Shown here piece after piece: positions 25,715-34,633 of a stretch of 64,000 bases of DNA; the first letter of the stretch is position 1; each line of letters opens with the position of its first letter. Source of the stretch: an uncultured Kushneria sp. Lineage in GTDB: Bacteria > Pseudomonadota > Gammaproteobacteria > Pseudomonadales > Halomonadaceae. The DNA lies in contig NZ_CANMFC010000001.1 in NCBI RefSeq assembly GCF_947497025.1, positions 124,001 to 188,000 of the forward strand, written 5' to 3'. The notes below the pieces were generated by a model that saw only the letters and a program-made list of their open reading frames with translations, had not been told where the DNA came from and did not search any database. Position numbers and translations under genes: made by a program.

Positions 25715-28497
25715 GATATTGCCTCCGCGTTTGAGTTGGATGTCTCGCTGCGTGCAGGGGCGATACGTTCCGGCGTGAAGTGGCGCAGCCGATTGGCATT
25801 GGTGACCACCGTCACCGAGGAGGCCGCCATCGCCAGTGCCGCCACCATGGGCGAGAGCAGGGTGCCGGTCAGCGGGTAGAGCACGCCGGCGGCAATCGGG
25901 ATGCCCAGCGTGTTATAGGCAAAGGCGCCCCATAGGTTCTGCTTGATGTTCCTGATCGTGGCGCGGCTCAGGTCGATGGCGTCGCTGATGCCGTGCAGCG
26001 AATCGCGCATCAGGGCCGCGCCGGCCGATTCGATCGCCACATCGCTGCCGGCACCCATGGCAAAGCCGACATCGGCGCCCGCCAGTGCCGGGGCGTCGTT
26101 GATGCCGTCACCGGCCATGCCGACCACGTAACCCTCGCGGCGCAGCCGCTCGATATGGGTCTGCTTGTCCTCGGGCAGAAGGTCGGCGTGTACCTCATCG
26201 ATGCCTGCCTGCCGAGCGATCGCCTGCGCCGTGGGCTCGGCGTCACCGGTCAGCATCACCACGCGCAGATGGCGAGCATGCAGCCGCTCGATCGCCGCTC
26301 TGGCATCGTCGCGCAGCGGGTCCTGCACGGCCAGCAGCGCGACCAGCCGGCCATCGATGGCAAAATGCAGCACGCTTCGCGCCTGATCCTCCCACGCACT
26401 GACGGTGCCGCGGACCTCGTCAAGGGCCACATGGTGGTCATGCATCAATGCCGCATTGCCCAGCGCCAGCCGCTCGCCGCGGGGGCCGGTGGCCGTGACC
26501 CCGCGGCCGGAAAGGGCCTCAAAGTGTGTGACCTCGACCGATTCGATCTGCTGCTCGTCGCAGTACGCCAGCACGGCACTGGCCAGCGGATGCTCCGAGC
26601 CGCGTTCCAGACCGGCCAGCAGCGCCAGTGCCTGGTCATGATCCTCCTCCAGCCAGACGCTGTCGGTGACGCGCGGTCTGCCCTCGGTCAGGGTCCCGGT
26701 CTTGTCGACCACCAGCGCGGTCAGCTCGCCGATCCGCTGCAGCGACTCGCCATGACGGATCAGAATGCCGGCGCTGGCGGCGCGGCCCACCCCGATCATG
26801 GTCGAAATCGGTGTGGCCAGCCCCAGGGCGCAGGGACAGGCGATGATCAGCACCGAGGTGGCCGTGATCAGCATGTGCGTGATGCGCGGCTCGGCCCCCA
26901 GGTTGAACCAGATCAGCGCCGTGAGGACGGCAGCGATCATGACCGCCGGGACAAAGATGCTGGCGACCCGGTCGGCCAGACGGCTGATGGGCGGGCGCGA
27001 GCCCTGCGCCTGACGTACCTGCTCGATAATGCGCGACAGGCTGGTGTCGCTGCCCACCCGGGTGGCGCGCAGGGTCAGTGTCCCTTTCGTGTTGAGCGTG
27101 CCGGCGGATACCCGGTCGCCGGCTTCACGGGCCACCGGTAGCGGCTCGCCGGTCAGCATCGACTCATCGACATGGCTGCGGCCCTCGACCACCTCACCAT
27201 CCACCGGTACCCGCTCGCCGGGGCGCAGGCGGACAAGATCGCCCCGGGCCACCTCATCGATGGGCACATCGACTTCCTGACGGTCGCGGATCACCCGCGC
27301 CGTGCTGGCGCGCAACGACACCAGCTGCGACAGCGCCTTCGAGGTACGTCCGCGCGAACGGGTCTCGATCGCCTGACCCAGGCTCACCAGGCCGATGATC
27401 ATCAGTGGCGCTTCCAGATAGAGCGCGCGCGCGGCCTCCGGCACGGTGGCGGGGAAAAGCGCGACAAACATCGAGTAGAGCCAGGCGGTGGCCGTGCCGA
27501 TCGCGATCAGCAGATCCATGTTGGCGATGCGGTGGCGCACGGCCTTCAGGGCGGCATCATAAAAGCCGCGTCCGGCCACCCACATGATGCCCAGTACGCC
27601 CACGCCAATGGCGACCCATACCCAGCGCTCGCTGCCTTCAAGCCGTGGATGGTGAAAGAACATCGACAGCATCAGCGCCATGCCCGGCACCAGCGCCAGC
27701 CAGGTATCGCGCAGCCTGCGACGATAGCTCTGCTGCTCCAGCTCGCCGCGGCGGGCCTCGCCCTGTTCGATACTCTCGATCACCTCGGCGCCGTAGCCGG
27801 CCCGCTCGACCGCCTGGATCAGGTCATCGGACGTGGCGCTGCCGCGTACCCGGGCGCTGCGGGTGGCAAAGTTGACCTGGGCCTCATCGACGCCGTCGAC
27901 GTGATCCAGGGCGTTCTGGATGGTGCGGACACAGCCGGCGCAGGTAATGCCGGACAGCTGGAGTTCGATGGCGTCTCCCGGGGCCCTGTCCGGCGGCGTT
28001 GCAGTATCGGCGTCAGCCTGCTCGACAGCCTCTTCAGTATCCGCCCTTTTAGTAGTTTCGGGCTCGGGCTCGGGCTGCGGCGCCGGCGCGCTTTCGACGG
28101 GCGTGGCCCGATAGCCCGCGTCTTCCACGGCGCGGATGACCTCCCCCCGCGATGTGTGGGTGGTTATCGACAGATGTCGGGTATCGATGTCGATCTTCGC
28201 CTTTGGATCAAGGGCTTCCAGCGCGGTACGGGTGCGCTTGACGCAGCCGCCGCAGTGCAGGCCCTCAAGAGCCAGCTGGTGATGGTGGGGCATGTCTTCA
28301 GCCGGTGTGGCCTGAAAGCCGGCTCCTTCCACCGCCCTGATGACAGCTTCAAGGGAACAGTCGGTACGCATGGCAAGGTGGTCCACATCGAGTTCGATGC
28401 GGGCCTCGGGGTCGAGGGCCTCCAGCGCGGTGCGGGTGCGCTTGACGCAGCCACCGCAGTGCAGGCCGTTCAGGGTGAGTCGATGATCATGAGACAT
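25711..28497 (-). CDS. copA: Copper-exporting P1B-type ATPase CopA
   Basis: A 928-residue Cu(I) efflux pump. It has three N-terminal heavy-metal-associated domains: '[10 protein letters not shown]' (about 10), '[10 protein letters not shown]' again (about 80) and '[10 protein letters not shown]' (about 175). The first two share '[20 protein letters not shown]'. Then come 'MLTGEPLPV', the transport site '[10 protein letters not shown]', phosphorylation motif 'DKTGTLTEG', 'SEHPLASAV' and '[16 protein letters not shown]'. C-terminal 'YNTLGIP' and '[15 protein letters not shown]' are Cu(I)-class signatures. The start at 28497 has GGGAG five bases upstream and overlaps the regulator stop by 11 bases. 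Confidence 0.96.
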   Translation of the reverse strand: MSHDHRLTLNGLHCGGCVKRTRTALEALDPEARIELDVDHLAMRTDCSLEAVIRAVEGAGFQATPAEDMPHHHQLALEGLHCGGCVKRTRTALEALDPKAKIDIDTRHLSITTHTSRGEVIRAVEDAGYRATPVESAPAPQPEPEPETTKRADTEEAVEQADADTATPPDRAPGDAIELQLSGITCAGCVRTIQNALDHVDGVDEAQVNFATRSARVRGSATSDDLIQAVERAGYGAEVIESIEQGEARRGELEQQSYRRRLRDTWLALVPGMALMLSMFFHHPRLEGSERWVWVAIGVGVLGIMWVAGRGFYDAALKAVRHRIANMDLLIAIGTATAWLYSMFVALFPATVPEAARALYLEAPLMIIGLVSLGQAIETRSRGRTSKALSQLVSLRASTARVIRDRQEVDVPIDEVARGDLVRLRPGERVPVDGEVVEGRSHVDESMLTGEPLPVAREAGDRVSAGTLNTKGTLTLRATRVGSDTSLSRIIEQVRQAQGSRPPISRLADRVASIFVPAVMIAAVLTALIWFNLGAEPRITHMLITATSVLIIACPCALGLATPISTMIGVGRAASAGILIRHGESLQRIGELTALVVDKTGTLTEGRPRVTDSVWLEEDHDQALALLAGLERGSEHPLASAVLAYCDEQQIESVEVTHFEALSGRGVTATGPRGERLALGNAALMHDHHVALDEVRGTVSAWEDQARSVLHFAIDGRLVALLAVQDPLRDDARAAIERLHARHLRVVMLTGDAEPTAQAIARQAGIDEVHADLLPEDKQTHIERLRREGYVVGMAGDGINDAPALAGADVGFAMGAGSDVAIESAGAALMRDSLHGISDAIDLSRATIRNIKQNLWGAFAYNTLGIPIAAGVLYPLTGTLLSPMVAALAMAASSVTVVTNANRLRHFTPERIAPARSETSNSNAEAIS

Positions 28498-28939
28498 GAG
28501 CACTCCCGGTGTCGCGTGCACTCCCTTCGGTGCGCGAATCGTTCCAGTGTTCGATAAGCTGACACAGCGTGCGGCCATCGGGAGCGCCATCCGGCATGGA
28601 GGCCCAGACATCCAGCGCCGCTTCCATGCGATCGGCCAGCTGCTTCAGCTCCTGAATCTGCGCTCTGACCTCGGGCAGCCGAGTGCTTAGAAGATCACGC
28701 ACCATGGGGCAGGGGGAGTCACCGTGATCGGTGTGGGCAAAGATCTCCCCGACCTCCTTGAGGCTAAAGCCCAGTGTCCGGGCACGGTTGATAAAGCGCA
28801 GCCGCCTGAGCGCCTCGTCGTCAAACAGCTGATAGCCGTTATTGGGATTGCGCTCGGCATGGATCAGCCCCTGATGGACGTAGTGACGAATGGTTTCGTG
28901 GGTCACATTGCCCCGTTCGGCCAGTTCACCGATTTTCAT
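28487..28939 (-). CDS. MerR-family heavy-metal-responsive regulator (copper operon)
   Basis: A 150-residue MerR-family activator. The winged helix-turn-helix covers residues 1-70 ('[20 protein letters not shown]'), followed by a long dimerisation helix. Only two cysteines occur, Cys77 ('SPCPMV') and Cys126 ('TLCQLIEHW'). The Cys pair of the CueR metal loop (C112, C120) is not matched. First gene of the operon with copA, behind a MerR-type promoter, so it is probably autoregulated and responds to copper or another soft metal. I leave the symbol blank because the ligand set is not CueR-like. Confidence 0.88.
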   Translation of the reverse strand: MKIGELAERGNVTHETIRHYVHQGLIHAERNPNNGYQLFDDEALRRLRFINRARTLGFSLKEVGEIFAHTDHGDSPCPMVRDLLSTRLPEVRAQIQELKQLADRMEAALDVWASMPDGAPDGRTLCQLIEHWNDSRTEGSARDTGSAHVS

Positions 28940-28971
28940 GTCATCACCTGCCGGTTGCCTGTCATGTGCTC

Positions 28972-29003
28972 AGCATAAAACCCTGGGGTGGCCACAGGGT
29001 CAA
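28972..29003 (-). promoter_or_regulatory. MerR-type promoter/operator of the copper operon
   Basis: On the minus strand, TTGACC (-35) and TATGCT (-10) are 20 bp apart, longer than the usual 17, which is the hallmark of MerR-activated promoters. Between them lies the dyad ACCCTG-N9-CAGGGT (28980-29000). It is 33 bp from the regulator start, so it drives regulator, copA and the small peptide together. Confidence 0.88.
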
Positions 29004-29021
29004 GGCGGACGCCTGCGCCCA

Positions 29022-29051
29022 TAAAAAACCCCCGCCGACAAGGGCGAGGGT
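29022..29051 (-). terminator. Rho-independent terminator of the opp operon
   Basis: On the minus strand, ACCCTCGCC-CTTGTC-GGCGGGGGT is a nine-pair stem with one mismatch, followed by TTTTTT. It ends the oligopeptide transporter operon and insulates the adjacent metal-responsive promoter. Confidence 0.88.
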
Positions 29052-29136
29052 CTGGGGTCATGCCAGCATCCGGTTGGAAATCGTAGCGTGCGAGCATAGT
29101 GACAGCTGTTGGCTAAAAACGGATTGCTCCGGGGGT

Positions 29137-30735
29137 TCAGGCGGCAGTGTCGAGAAACGCTGCTTTCAGAAGTGCTTTCGTGTACGCCTCGCGCGGTGCC
29201 TTGAAGATGCTCTCTGCGCTGCCCTGTTCAACCACCTGACCCTCTTTCATGACCAGCACGGTGTCGGACAGCGCCCGGACCACGGCGAGATCGTGGCTGA
29301 TGAACACATAGGTCAGGTTGTATTTCTGCTGCAGATGGCGCAGAAGCTCGATCACCGTCATCTGCACCGAGCGGTCCAGTGCCGAGGTGGGTTCATCCAG
29401 CAGCAGAAAGTCGGGTTTGAGTACCAGCGCGCGGGCAATGGCAATGCGCTGGCGCTGGCCGCCGGAGAACTCGTGCGGATAGCGTTTGCGCATCGCCGGG
29501 TCCAGCGCCACTTCTTCCAGTGATTCGATGACCCGTGTTTCGCGCTCGCGCCGATCAAGTTCGGGGAAGTGGACCTTGAGCCCTTCACTGATGATTTCGC
29601 CGACGGTCAGACGCGGTGACAGCGAGCCGAAGGGGTCCTGAAAGACCACCTGCATGCGCGAGCGCAGCGGCCGCATACGGGACTTGTCAAAGTCCGTGAT
29701 GTCGGTGTCTTCAAAGCGTAATTGCCCCTGGCTTTTTAAAAGTCTGAGCAGTGCCCGCCCCAGCGTTGACTTGCCCGAGCCCGACTCGCCGACAATGCCG
29801 ACGGTCTGACCGCGTCGCACGGTCAGATCAATCCCGCGTACGGCTTCGAAATAGTCGCTTTTACCGAACAGACGCTTTTTGGTGGTAAAGCGTACGCGAA
29901 CGTCCCGGCCACTGAGCAGGACCGGCGCATCCTCTGCCACCGCCGCCTTGCTGCCACGCGGTTCGGCGTCCAGCAGCATGCGGGTGTAGTCGTGCTGCGG
30001 GTCATTGAAAACCTTAGTGGTGTCACCGGACTCGACCAGCTCGCCGTAGCGCATCACACAGACCCGCTCGGCAAAGCGGCGGACCAGGCTCAGATCATGG
30101 GTGATGAACAGGATGGCCATGCCATAGCGCTTCTGCAGATTCCGAAGCAGATCAAGAATCTGGGCCTGCACGGTGACATCAAGTGCCGTGGTGGGCTCGT
30201 CGGCGATCAGCAGGCGCGGCTCGCAGGCCAGCGCCATGGCGATCATGACCCGCTGGCGCTGGCCGCCGGAAAGCTCATGCGGGTAGCTTGAAATGCGCCG
30301 TTCGGGGTCGGGAATGCCGACCTGATCCAGCAGTCCCAGCACTCGCGTGCGCGCTTCACTGCCGGACATGCCGCGATGGCGATGAAGGACTTCGGCAATC
30401 TGGCGACCGATCCGGTGCAGCGGATTGAGCGAGGTCATCGGCTCCTGAAAGATCATCGAGAACTCGTTGCCGCGCAGCCGCCGCATCCGCGCGGCACTGA
30501 CCTGGGTCAGGTCCTCACCGTCCAGACGAATGGCGCCGGAAATTCTGGCCATTTCCGGTAACAGGCGCATCAATGCCGTCGAGGTGACCGACTTGCCGGA
30601 GCCGGACTCGCCCACCAGCGCGACGGTCTCGCCCTGATTGATGTGGAAGCTGACGCCCTTGACGGCGGAAACGGTACCGGTGGGCAGTTCAAAGTCCACC
30701 TTTAGATTGTCGATCTCAAGCAGGGGTGTCGACAT
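29137..30735 (-). CDS. Oligopeptide ABC transporter ATPase, fused OppD-OppF type (YejF-like)
   Basis: A 532-residue protein with two full ABC domains, powering peptide import. Domain 1 (about 1-260) has Walker A '[11 protein letters not shown]', signature '[12 protein letters not shown]' and Walker B 'LLIADEPTT'. Domain 2 (about 285-530) has '[11 protein letters not shown]', '[12 protein letters not shown]' and 'FLLLDEPTS'. The start at 30735 has AGGAG just upstream. Last gene of the opp operon, 11 bp from the OppC-type permease. Its fused form makes separate oppD and oppF genes unnecessary. Confidence 0.94.
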   Translation of the reverse strand: MSTPLLEIDNLKVDFELPTGTVSAVKGVSFHINQGETVALVGESGSGKSVTSTALMRLLPEMARISGAIRLDGEDLTQVSAARMRRLRGNEFSMIFQEPMTSLNPLHRIGRQIAEVLHRHRGMSGSEARTRVLGLLDQVGIPDPERRISSYPHELSGGQRQRVMIAMALACEPRLLIADEPTTALDVTVQAQILDLLRNLQKRYGMAILFITHDLSLVRRFAERVCVMRYGELVESGDTTKVFNDPQHDYTRMLLDAEPRGSKAAVAEDAPVLLSGRDVRVRFTTKKRLFGKSDYFEAVRGIDLTVRRGQTVGIVGESGSGKSTLGRALLRLLKSQGQLRFEDTDITDFDKSRMRPLRSRMQVVFQDPFGSLSPRLTVGEIISEGLKVHFPELDRRERETRVIESLEEVALDPAMRKRYPHEFSGGQRQRIAIARALVLKPDFLLLDEPTSALDRSVQMTVIELLRHLQQKYNLTYVFISHDLAVVRALSDTVLVMKEGQVVEQGSAESIFKAPREAYTKALLKAAFLDTAA

Positions 30736-30745
30736 GGAGGACTCC

Positions 30746-31711
30746 TTAGCGGGTACGCGGGTCGAGGGCGTCACGCAGCCCGTCGCCCAGGAAGTTGAGA
30801 CAGAAAAGCGTCACGGCCAGAAACGCCGCTGGCACGATCAGCATCCAGGGCGCGCCCTGCATGTTGGAGGTCCCCTCACTGATCAGAACGCCCCAGCTGG
30901 TGAGCGGCTCCTGGACGCCCAGGCCCAGAAACGACAGGAAACTCTCCAGCAGAATCACCTTGGGCACCGTCAGCGTCACATAGATGATGACCGGCCCGAT
31001 CGAGTTGGGAATCAGATGGCGGGTAACGATCTTTGAATCCCGCACGCCCAGGGCGTGGGCGGCTTCGATGAATTCGCGGCGCTTGAGCGACAGCGTCTGG
31101 CCACGCACGATGCGCGCCATGTCGAGCCACTCCACTGCGCCGATGGCGGCGTAGATCAAAAAGATGTTTCGGCCGAACACCACCATCAACAGGATGACCA
31201 GAAACATGAAGGGCAGGGAGTACATGATGTCGACAAAGCGCATCATGAGGTTGTCGGTGCGCCCGCCGACATAGCCGGAGATCGCGCCATACAGCACGCC
31301 GATCACCAGGCTCACCAGTGTGGCCACCAGCGCCACGGATAGCGATACACGCCCACCGTAGAGGGTGCGGGTCAGAAGGTCACGGCCGTTGGCATCGGTG
31401 CCCAGCCAGTGCTGGCCTTCCATCGTCGGCGCCACGCCAAAAGCGTTCCAGTCCACTTCGGCCAGATCCCAGGGCAGCAACCAGGGGCCGACGATACAGA
31501 TGATGGTCATCAGTACCAGCAGGATGAGGCTCGCCATGGCGGCACGGTTATGGCGCAGGCGGCGCCAGGCCTCGCGGGCGAGGCTCTCGCCGGGCTGGGC
31601 AACGGGGGCCTGAGGCGGGTTGGGGCTGCCACCGCCCTGAAGATGGTCAGCGCTGTCTGCCGTTGTACCGGGCGCGCCGTGGGTGTCATGAGCACCGTGG
31701 GATGAAGTCAT
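30746..31711 (-). CDS. oppC: Oligopeptide ABC transporter permease, OppC type
   Basis: A 321-residue inner-membrane permease. The N-terminus is an extended, polar, cytoplasmic tail rich in Gly/His/Pro (about 45 residues), followed by the OppC_N segment 'AREAWRRLRHNRAAMASLIL'. A BPD_transp_1 domain has the EAA loop 'EAAHALGVRDSKIVTRHLIP' that contacts the ATPase. It ends 'FLGDGLRDALDPRTR', typical of OppC/YejE. GGAG is six bases from the ATG. Located between the OppB-type permease and the fused ATPase. Confidence 0.92.
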   Translation of the reverse strand: MTSSHGAHDTHGAPGTTADSADHLQGGGSPNPPQAPVAQPGESLAREAWRRLRHNRAAMASLILLVLMTIICIVGPWLLPWDLAEVDWNAFGVAPTMEGQHWLGTDANGRDLLTRTLYGGRVSLSVALVATLVSLVIGVLYGAISGYVGGRTDNLMMRFVDIMYSLPFMFLVILLMVVFGRNIFLIYAAIGAVEWLDMARIVRGQTLSLKRREFIEAAHALGVRDSKIVTRHLIPNSIGPVIIYVTLTVPKVILLESFLSFLGLGVQEPLTSWGVLISEGTSNMQGAPWMLIVPAAFLAVTLFCLNFLGDGLRDALDPRTR

Positions 31712-31723
31712 GATGCGCTCCGA

Positions 31724-32650
31724 TCAGTCGTCATAGCGAATTTGGGGGTCGAACAGCGAATAGAGCAGATCGACAATCAGGTTCATCAATACGATCAGCA
31801 CGCCGTAGAACACCACCGTGCCCATCACGAGGGTGTAGTCACGGTTGAGCGCGCCCTGAACGAAGTAGCGCCCGATGCCCGGCAGGCCGAAGATCTGTTC
31901 GATGACCACCGAGCCGGTGATGATCCCGGCGATGGCCGGGCCGAGATAGGAGAGCACCGGCAGCATGGCCGGGCGCAGGGCGTGGCGCCAGATCACCTGA
32001 CGTTCATTGAGCCCCTTGGCGCGAGCGGTGCGGATGAAGTGGCTGCCCAGCACCTCGATCATCGAGGCGCGCATCATGCGGGCGATATAGGCAATCTGCT
32101 GGATGGCGAGTGCCACCACCGGGAGCACCAGATTGGGCAGGGCGCCGCCGTTCCAGCCGCCCACCGGCAGCCAGCCCAGAATGACGCCGAAAAAGAGCGC
32201 CATCAGCGGGGCGATCACGAAGTTGGGTACGGCAATGCCGCCCAGCGCCGTGCCCATCAGCAGATAATCCACGGTCGTGTTGCGCCTGAGCGCGGCCATC
32301 ACCCCCATGGGAATGCCTAGCAGCAGCGCCAGCGCAATCGCCAGCCCGCCGAGTTCCAGACTGACCGGAAAGCCCTGAGCGATCAGGTCGGTGACCGAGA
32401 AATCCTTGTACTTGAACGATGGCCCGAAATCGCCCTGAACCAGGTTGCCCATGTAGCGCAGATACTGCATGGGCAGCGGCTCATCCAGGTGATAGGCCGC
32501 CATCAGGTTGGCCTCGATCTCCGGCGGGAGCTGGCGCTCGCCGTCAAACGGACCGCCCGGCGCGACCCGCATCAAAAAAAACGAGGCCGTGATCACGATC
32601 AGAAGCGTTGGAATGGCCATGGCCAGACGCTTGGCGATATAGCTCAGCAT
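31724..32650 (-). CDS. oppB: Oligopeptide ABC transporter permease, OppB type
   Basis: A 308-residue six-helix permease. It starts 'MLSYIAKRLAMAIPTLLIVI' and has the OppB motif 'FFLMRVAPGGPFDGER', which in OppB/YejB proteins precedes a periplasmic loop. The EAA loop is 'RTARAKGLNERQVIWRHALR', and it ends 'YSLFDPQIRYDD'. It pairs with the OppC-type protein 13 bp downstream. Upstream lies the remnant of a peptide-binding gene rather than an intact one. Confidence 0.93.
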   Translation of the reverse strand: MLSYIAKRLAMAIPTLLIVITASFFLMRVAPGGPFDGERQLPPEIEANLMAAYHLDEPLPMQYLRYMGNLVQGDFGPSFKYKDFSVTDLIAQGFPVSLELGGLAIALALLLGIPMGVMAALRRNTTVDYLLMGTALGGIAVPNFVIAPLMALFFGVILGWLPVGGWNGGALPNLVLPVVALAIQQIAYIARMMRASMIEVLGSHFIRTARAKGLNERQVIWRHALRPAMLPVLSYLGPAIAGIITGSVVIEQIFGLPGIGRYFVQGALNRDYTLVMGTVVFYGVLIVLMNLIVDLLYSLFDPQIRYDD

Positions 32651-32709
32651 GCCGGTCTACCTCGGCGCAGGAAGGACAGATGAAACACGGGATTACTCCT
32701 CGATGCTGA

Positions 32710-32939
32710 TTAGCGCAGGGGGTGCACGTCCATTGGGGAAGGTTCCCGGCCATGAACGTGCTCTGACACCAGCGCGGTGTTGATGTAATCGTAAAGCGGC
32801 AGCAGGGCGTAGTCATCGAGCAGATGCTGCCGGGCACGGGTCAGAAGTTCGGCGCGCTCGCCCGTATCGATGGTCTCGCTGCTTTGCTCGACCAGCTGGT
32901 CATAGTCATCGCTGTGATAGCCGCTGCTGCGGGCGGCGC
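32710..32939 (-). pseudogene. C-terminal remnant of a fourth oligopeptide-binding protein
   Basis: The gap between the oppB-type gene and the next binding-protein gene is not empty. On the minus strand it reads about 75 residues ending in TAA at 32710: 'SSGYHSDDYDQLVEQSSETI', then 'LLTRARQHLLDDYALLPLYD', ending 'PMDVHPLR'. This matches the C-terminus of its neighbours (for example 'GGYHSAEFDRLLEQ' and 'ALGDYAMAPIYADAARNLV'). An in-frame TGA lies directly upstream and no start is present, so about 85 percent of the gene is gone. It is diverged from the three intact copies, so it is an old paralogue, not a recent partial copy. Confidence 0.85.
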
Positions 32940-32976
32940 CTCAACGGTGACAGAGCTGACCATGCCCCAGGAGTGT

Positions 32977-34569
32977 TTACGGGTCGAGCGTGATCCAGCG
33001 TGACAGGTGGCGGTTGATGGCGTTGTCTTCCCAGCCGGTCATGTCCGGATTGACCAGGTTGCGGGCGGCATCGGCGTAGATGGGCGCCATGGCATAGTCG
33101 CCCAGCGCCTGACGCTCGGCCTGCTCCAGCAGCTGCTGGCGCTTGTCCTGATCGGGCTGTGCCGCGGCCTGTTCCAGCAGCCGGTCGAATTCGGCGCTGT
33201 GGTAGCCGCCGTAGTTCTTGACGTTGCCGGAGGCGAGAATGCTTAAGAAATTGCTGGCGTCATCAAAATCGGCCACCCAGCTGGCGCGGGCGATATCAAA
33301 GTCGCCGCGGGCGGTCTCGGCGTAATGCACGTTGGCCTCGGCGTTGACCATCTCGATATCGACGCCCAGCGGTTTCCACATGGCGGCTGCCGCGACGGCG
33401 ATGCGGCGGTGATCATCGCGGGAATTGAACCGCAGGCGCAGTTCCAGAGGGTGCTCGGGGCCGTAGCCGGCGTCCTTTAACAGCGCTCGGGCCTTGTCCA
33501 GGCGCGCATCGAGGGGTGCCTCCATGCCCGGCATGGTCTGCACGTCATAATGCGCGGTGCCGCCGGGGACCAGCGAACTGGTCGGGTTGGCGGCGCCCTG
33601 TAACACCTTTTGCGTGATGATGTCACGTCGCAGCGCCAGGTTAAGCGCCTCGCGCACGCGCACGTCGCTGGTCGGGTGGCCGTCGCGGTTATTGAGCGCG
33701 TAGTAATAGGTCGAGAGCTGATTGTGCAAATGAACGGCGCTGGCAAGGTTTTCCTTCAACCACTGATAGCGGCTGGCATCGAAGTCACGCATCACGTCCA
33801 GATCGCCGCTGCGAAAGCGCGACAGGCCGGTATTAAGATCCTCGACCAGGTAGTAGTTGACGCCATCCAGCGTGACGCTGTCGGCATCATGAAACTGCGG
33901 GTTTTTCACGGCCTCGATATGATCATGCGAGACCCAGCGACTGGGCATGAAGGCGCCGTTGGTGGCGATGTGCTCAAGCTTCGTCCAGTCGTTGCCATAT
34001 TCGCGCACCAGGTGAGCGGGCACCGGCGCTGCGATGATGTGCGCCATCAGGGTGGGCAGATAGGGTGTGGGCTGCTCGAGGGTCACTTTCAGCTGGTGAT
34101 CATTCACGGCCCGGGCGCCCAGCGATGCCACCCTGGCCTCGCCACGGTTGATGGCGGCAGCGTTTTTGAGCGGATAGAGAAGATTGGCGTAGACCGAGGC
34201 GATGGCCGGATCGAGCGCGCGCTGAAAGGCGAGCACGAAATCCCCGGCGGTCACCGGTTCACCATCGGACCAGCGGGCGTCGTCGCGCAGGTTGAAGGTC
34301 CAGGTCAGGCCGTCATCGGAGACCGACCAGTTTCTGGCCACCCCCGGCTGGTAATCGCCGTCCGGGGCCAGTGTCACCAGCCCTTCAAATAGATCACCCA
34401 GCACATCGTTGTCGTAGACGGCGCCGGTGACGCGCGCAGCGTCCAGCGAGGCCGGCTCGCCATAGATACCGATATCCAGCGTGGCGGCCTGGGCTGACAG
34501 GGGACAGGCCAGCAGCGGGCAGGCCAGCAACAGGGCCGCGCCAAAGCTTTTGGAAAGACACCTGGTCAT
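32977..34569 (-). CDS. oppA: Oligopeptide ABC transporter substrate-binding protein (copy 1)
   Basis: A 530-residue periplasmic peptide-binding protein (SBP_bac_5 family). The signal peptide ends at 'LSAQA', about residue 28, and includes a short internal repeat 'LLACP'. The mature start is 'ATLDIGIYGEPASLDAARVT'. Family motifs include 'WTFNLRDDARWSDGEPVTAG', 'RVREALNLALRRDIIT' and 'LRLRFNSRDDHRRIAVAAAA'. It delivers peptides to the OppBC-DF complex encoded downstream. GGGA precedes the ATG. Copies 2 and 3 lie upstream in tandem; their differing pocket residues suggest different peptide preferences. Confidence 0.92.
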   Translation of the reverse strand: MTRCLSKSFGAALLLACPLLACPLSAQAATLDIGIYGEPASLDAARVTGAVYDNDVLGDLFEGLVTLAPDGDYQPGVARNWSVSDDGLTWTFNLRDDARWSDGEPVTAGDFVLAFQRALDPAIASVYANLLYPLKNAAAINRGEARVASLGARAVNDHQLKVTLEQPTPYLPTLMAHIIAAPVPAHLVREYGNDWTKLEHIATNGAFMPSRWVSHDHIEAVKNPQFHDADSVTLDGVNYYLVEDLNTGLSRFRSGDLDVMRDFDASRYQWLKENLASAVHLHNQLSTYYYALNNRDGHPTSDVRVREALNLALRRDIITQKVLQGAANPTSSLVPGGTAHYDVQTMPGMEAPLDARLDKARALLKDAGYGPEHPLELRLRFNSRDDHRRIAVAAAAMWKPLGVDIEMVNAEANVHYAETARGDFDIARASWVADFDDASNFLSILASGNVKNYGGYHSAEFDRLLEQAAAQPDQDKRQQLLEQAERQALGDYAMAPIYADAARNLVNPDMTGWEDNAINRHLSRWITLDP

Positions 34570-34633
34570 GATGGAAAATTCCCGAGTAACGTCAAAAAGT
34601 GGGCGGCATCACAGGGATGCCGCCACCGGGCAG

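Noticed and set aside
32544-32837. 97-residue open frame across the oppB start and the gap
   Set aside because: It is out of frame with the visible binding-protein remnant and with oppB; the coding similarity is in another frame.
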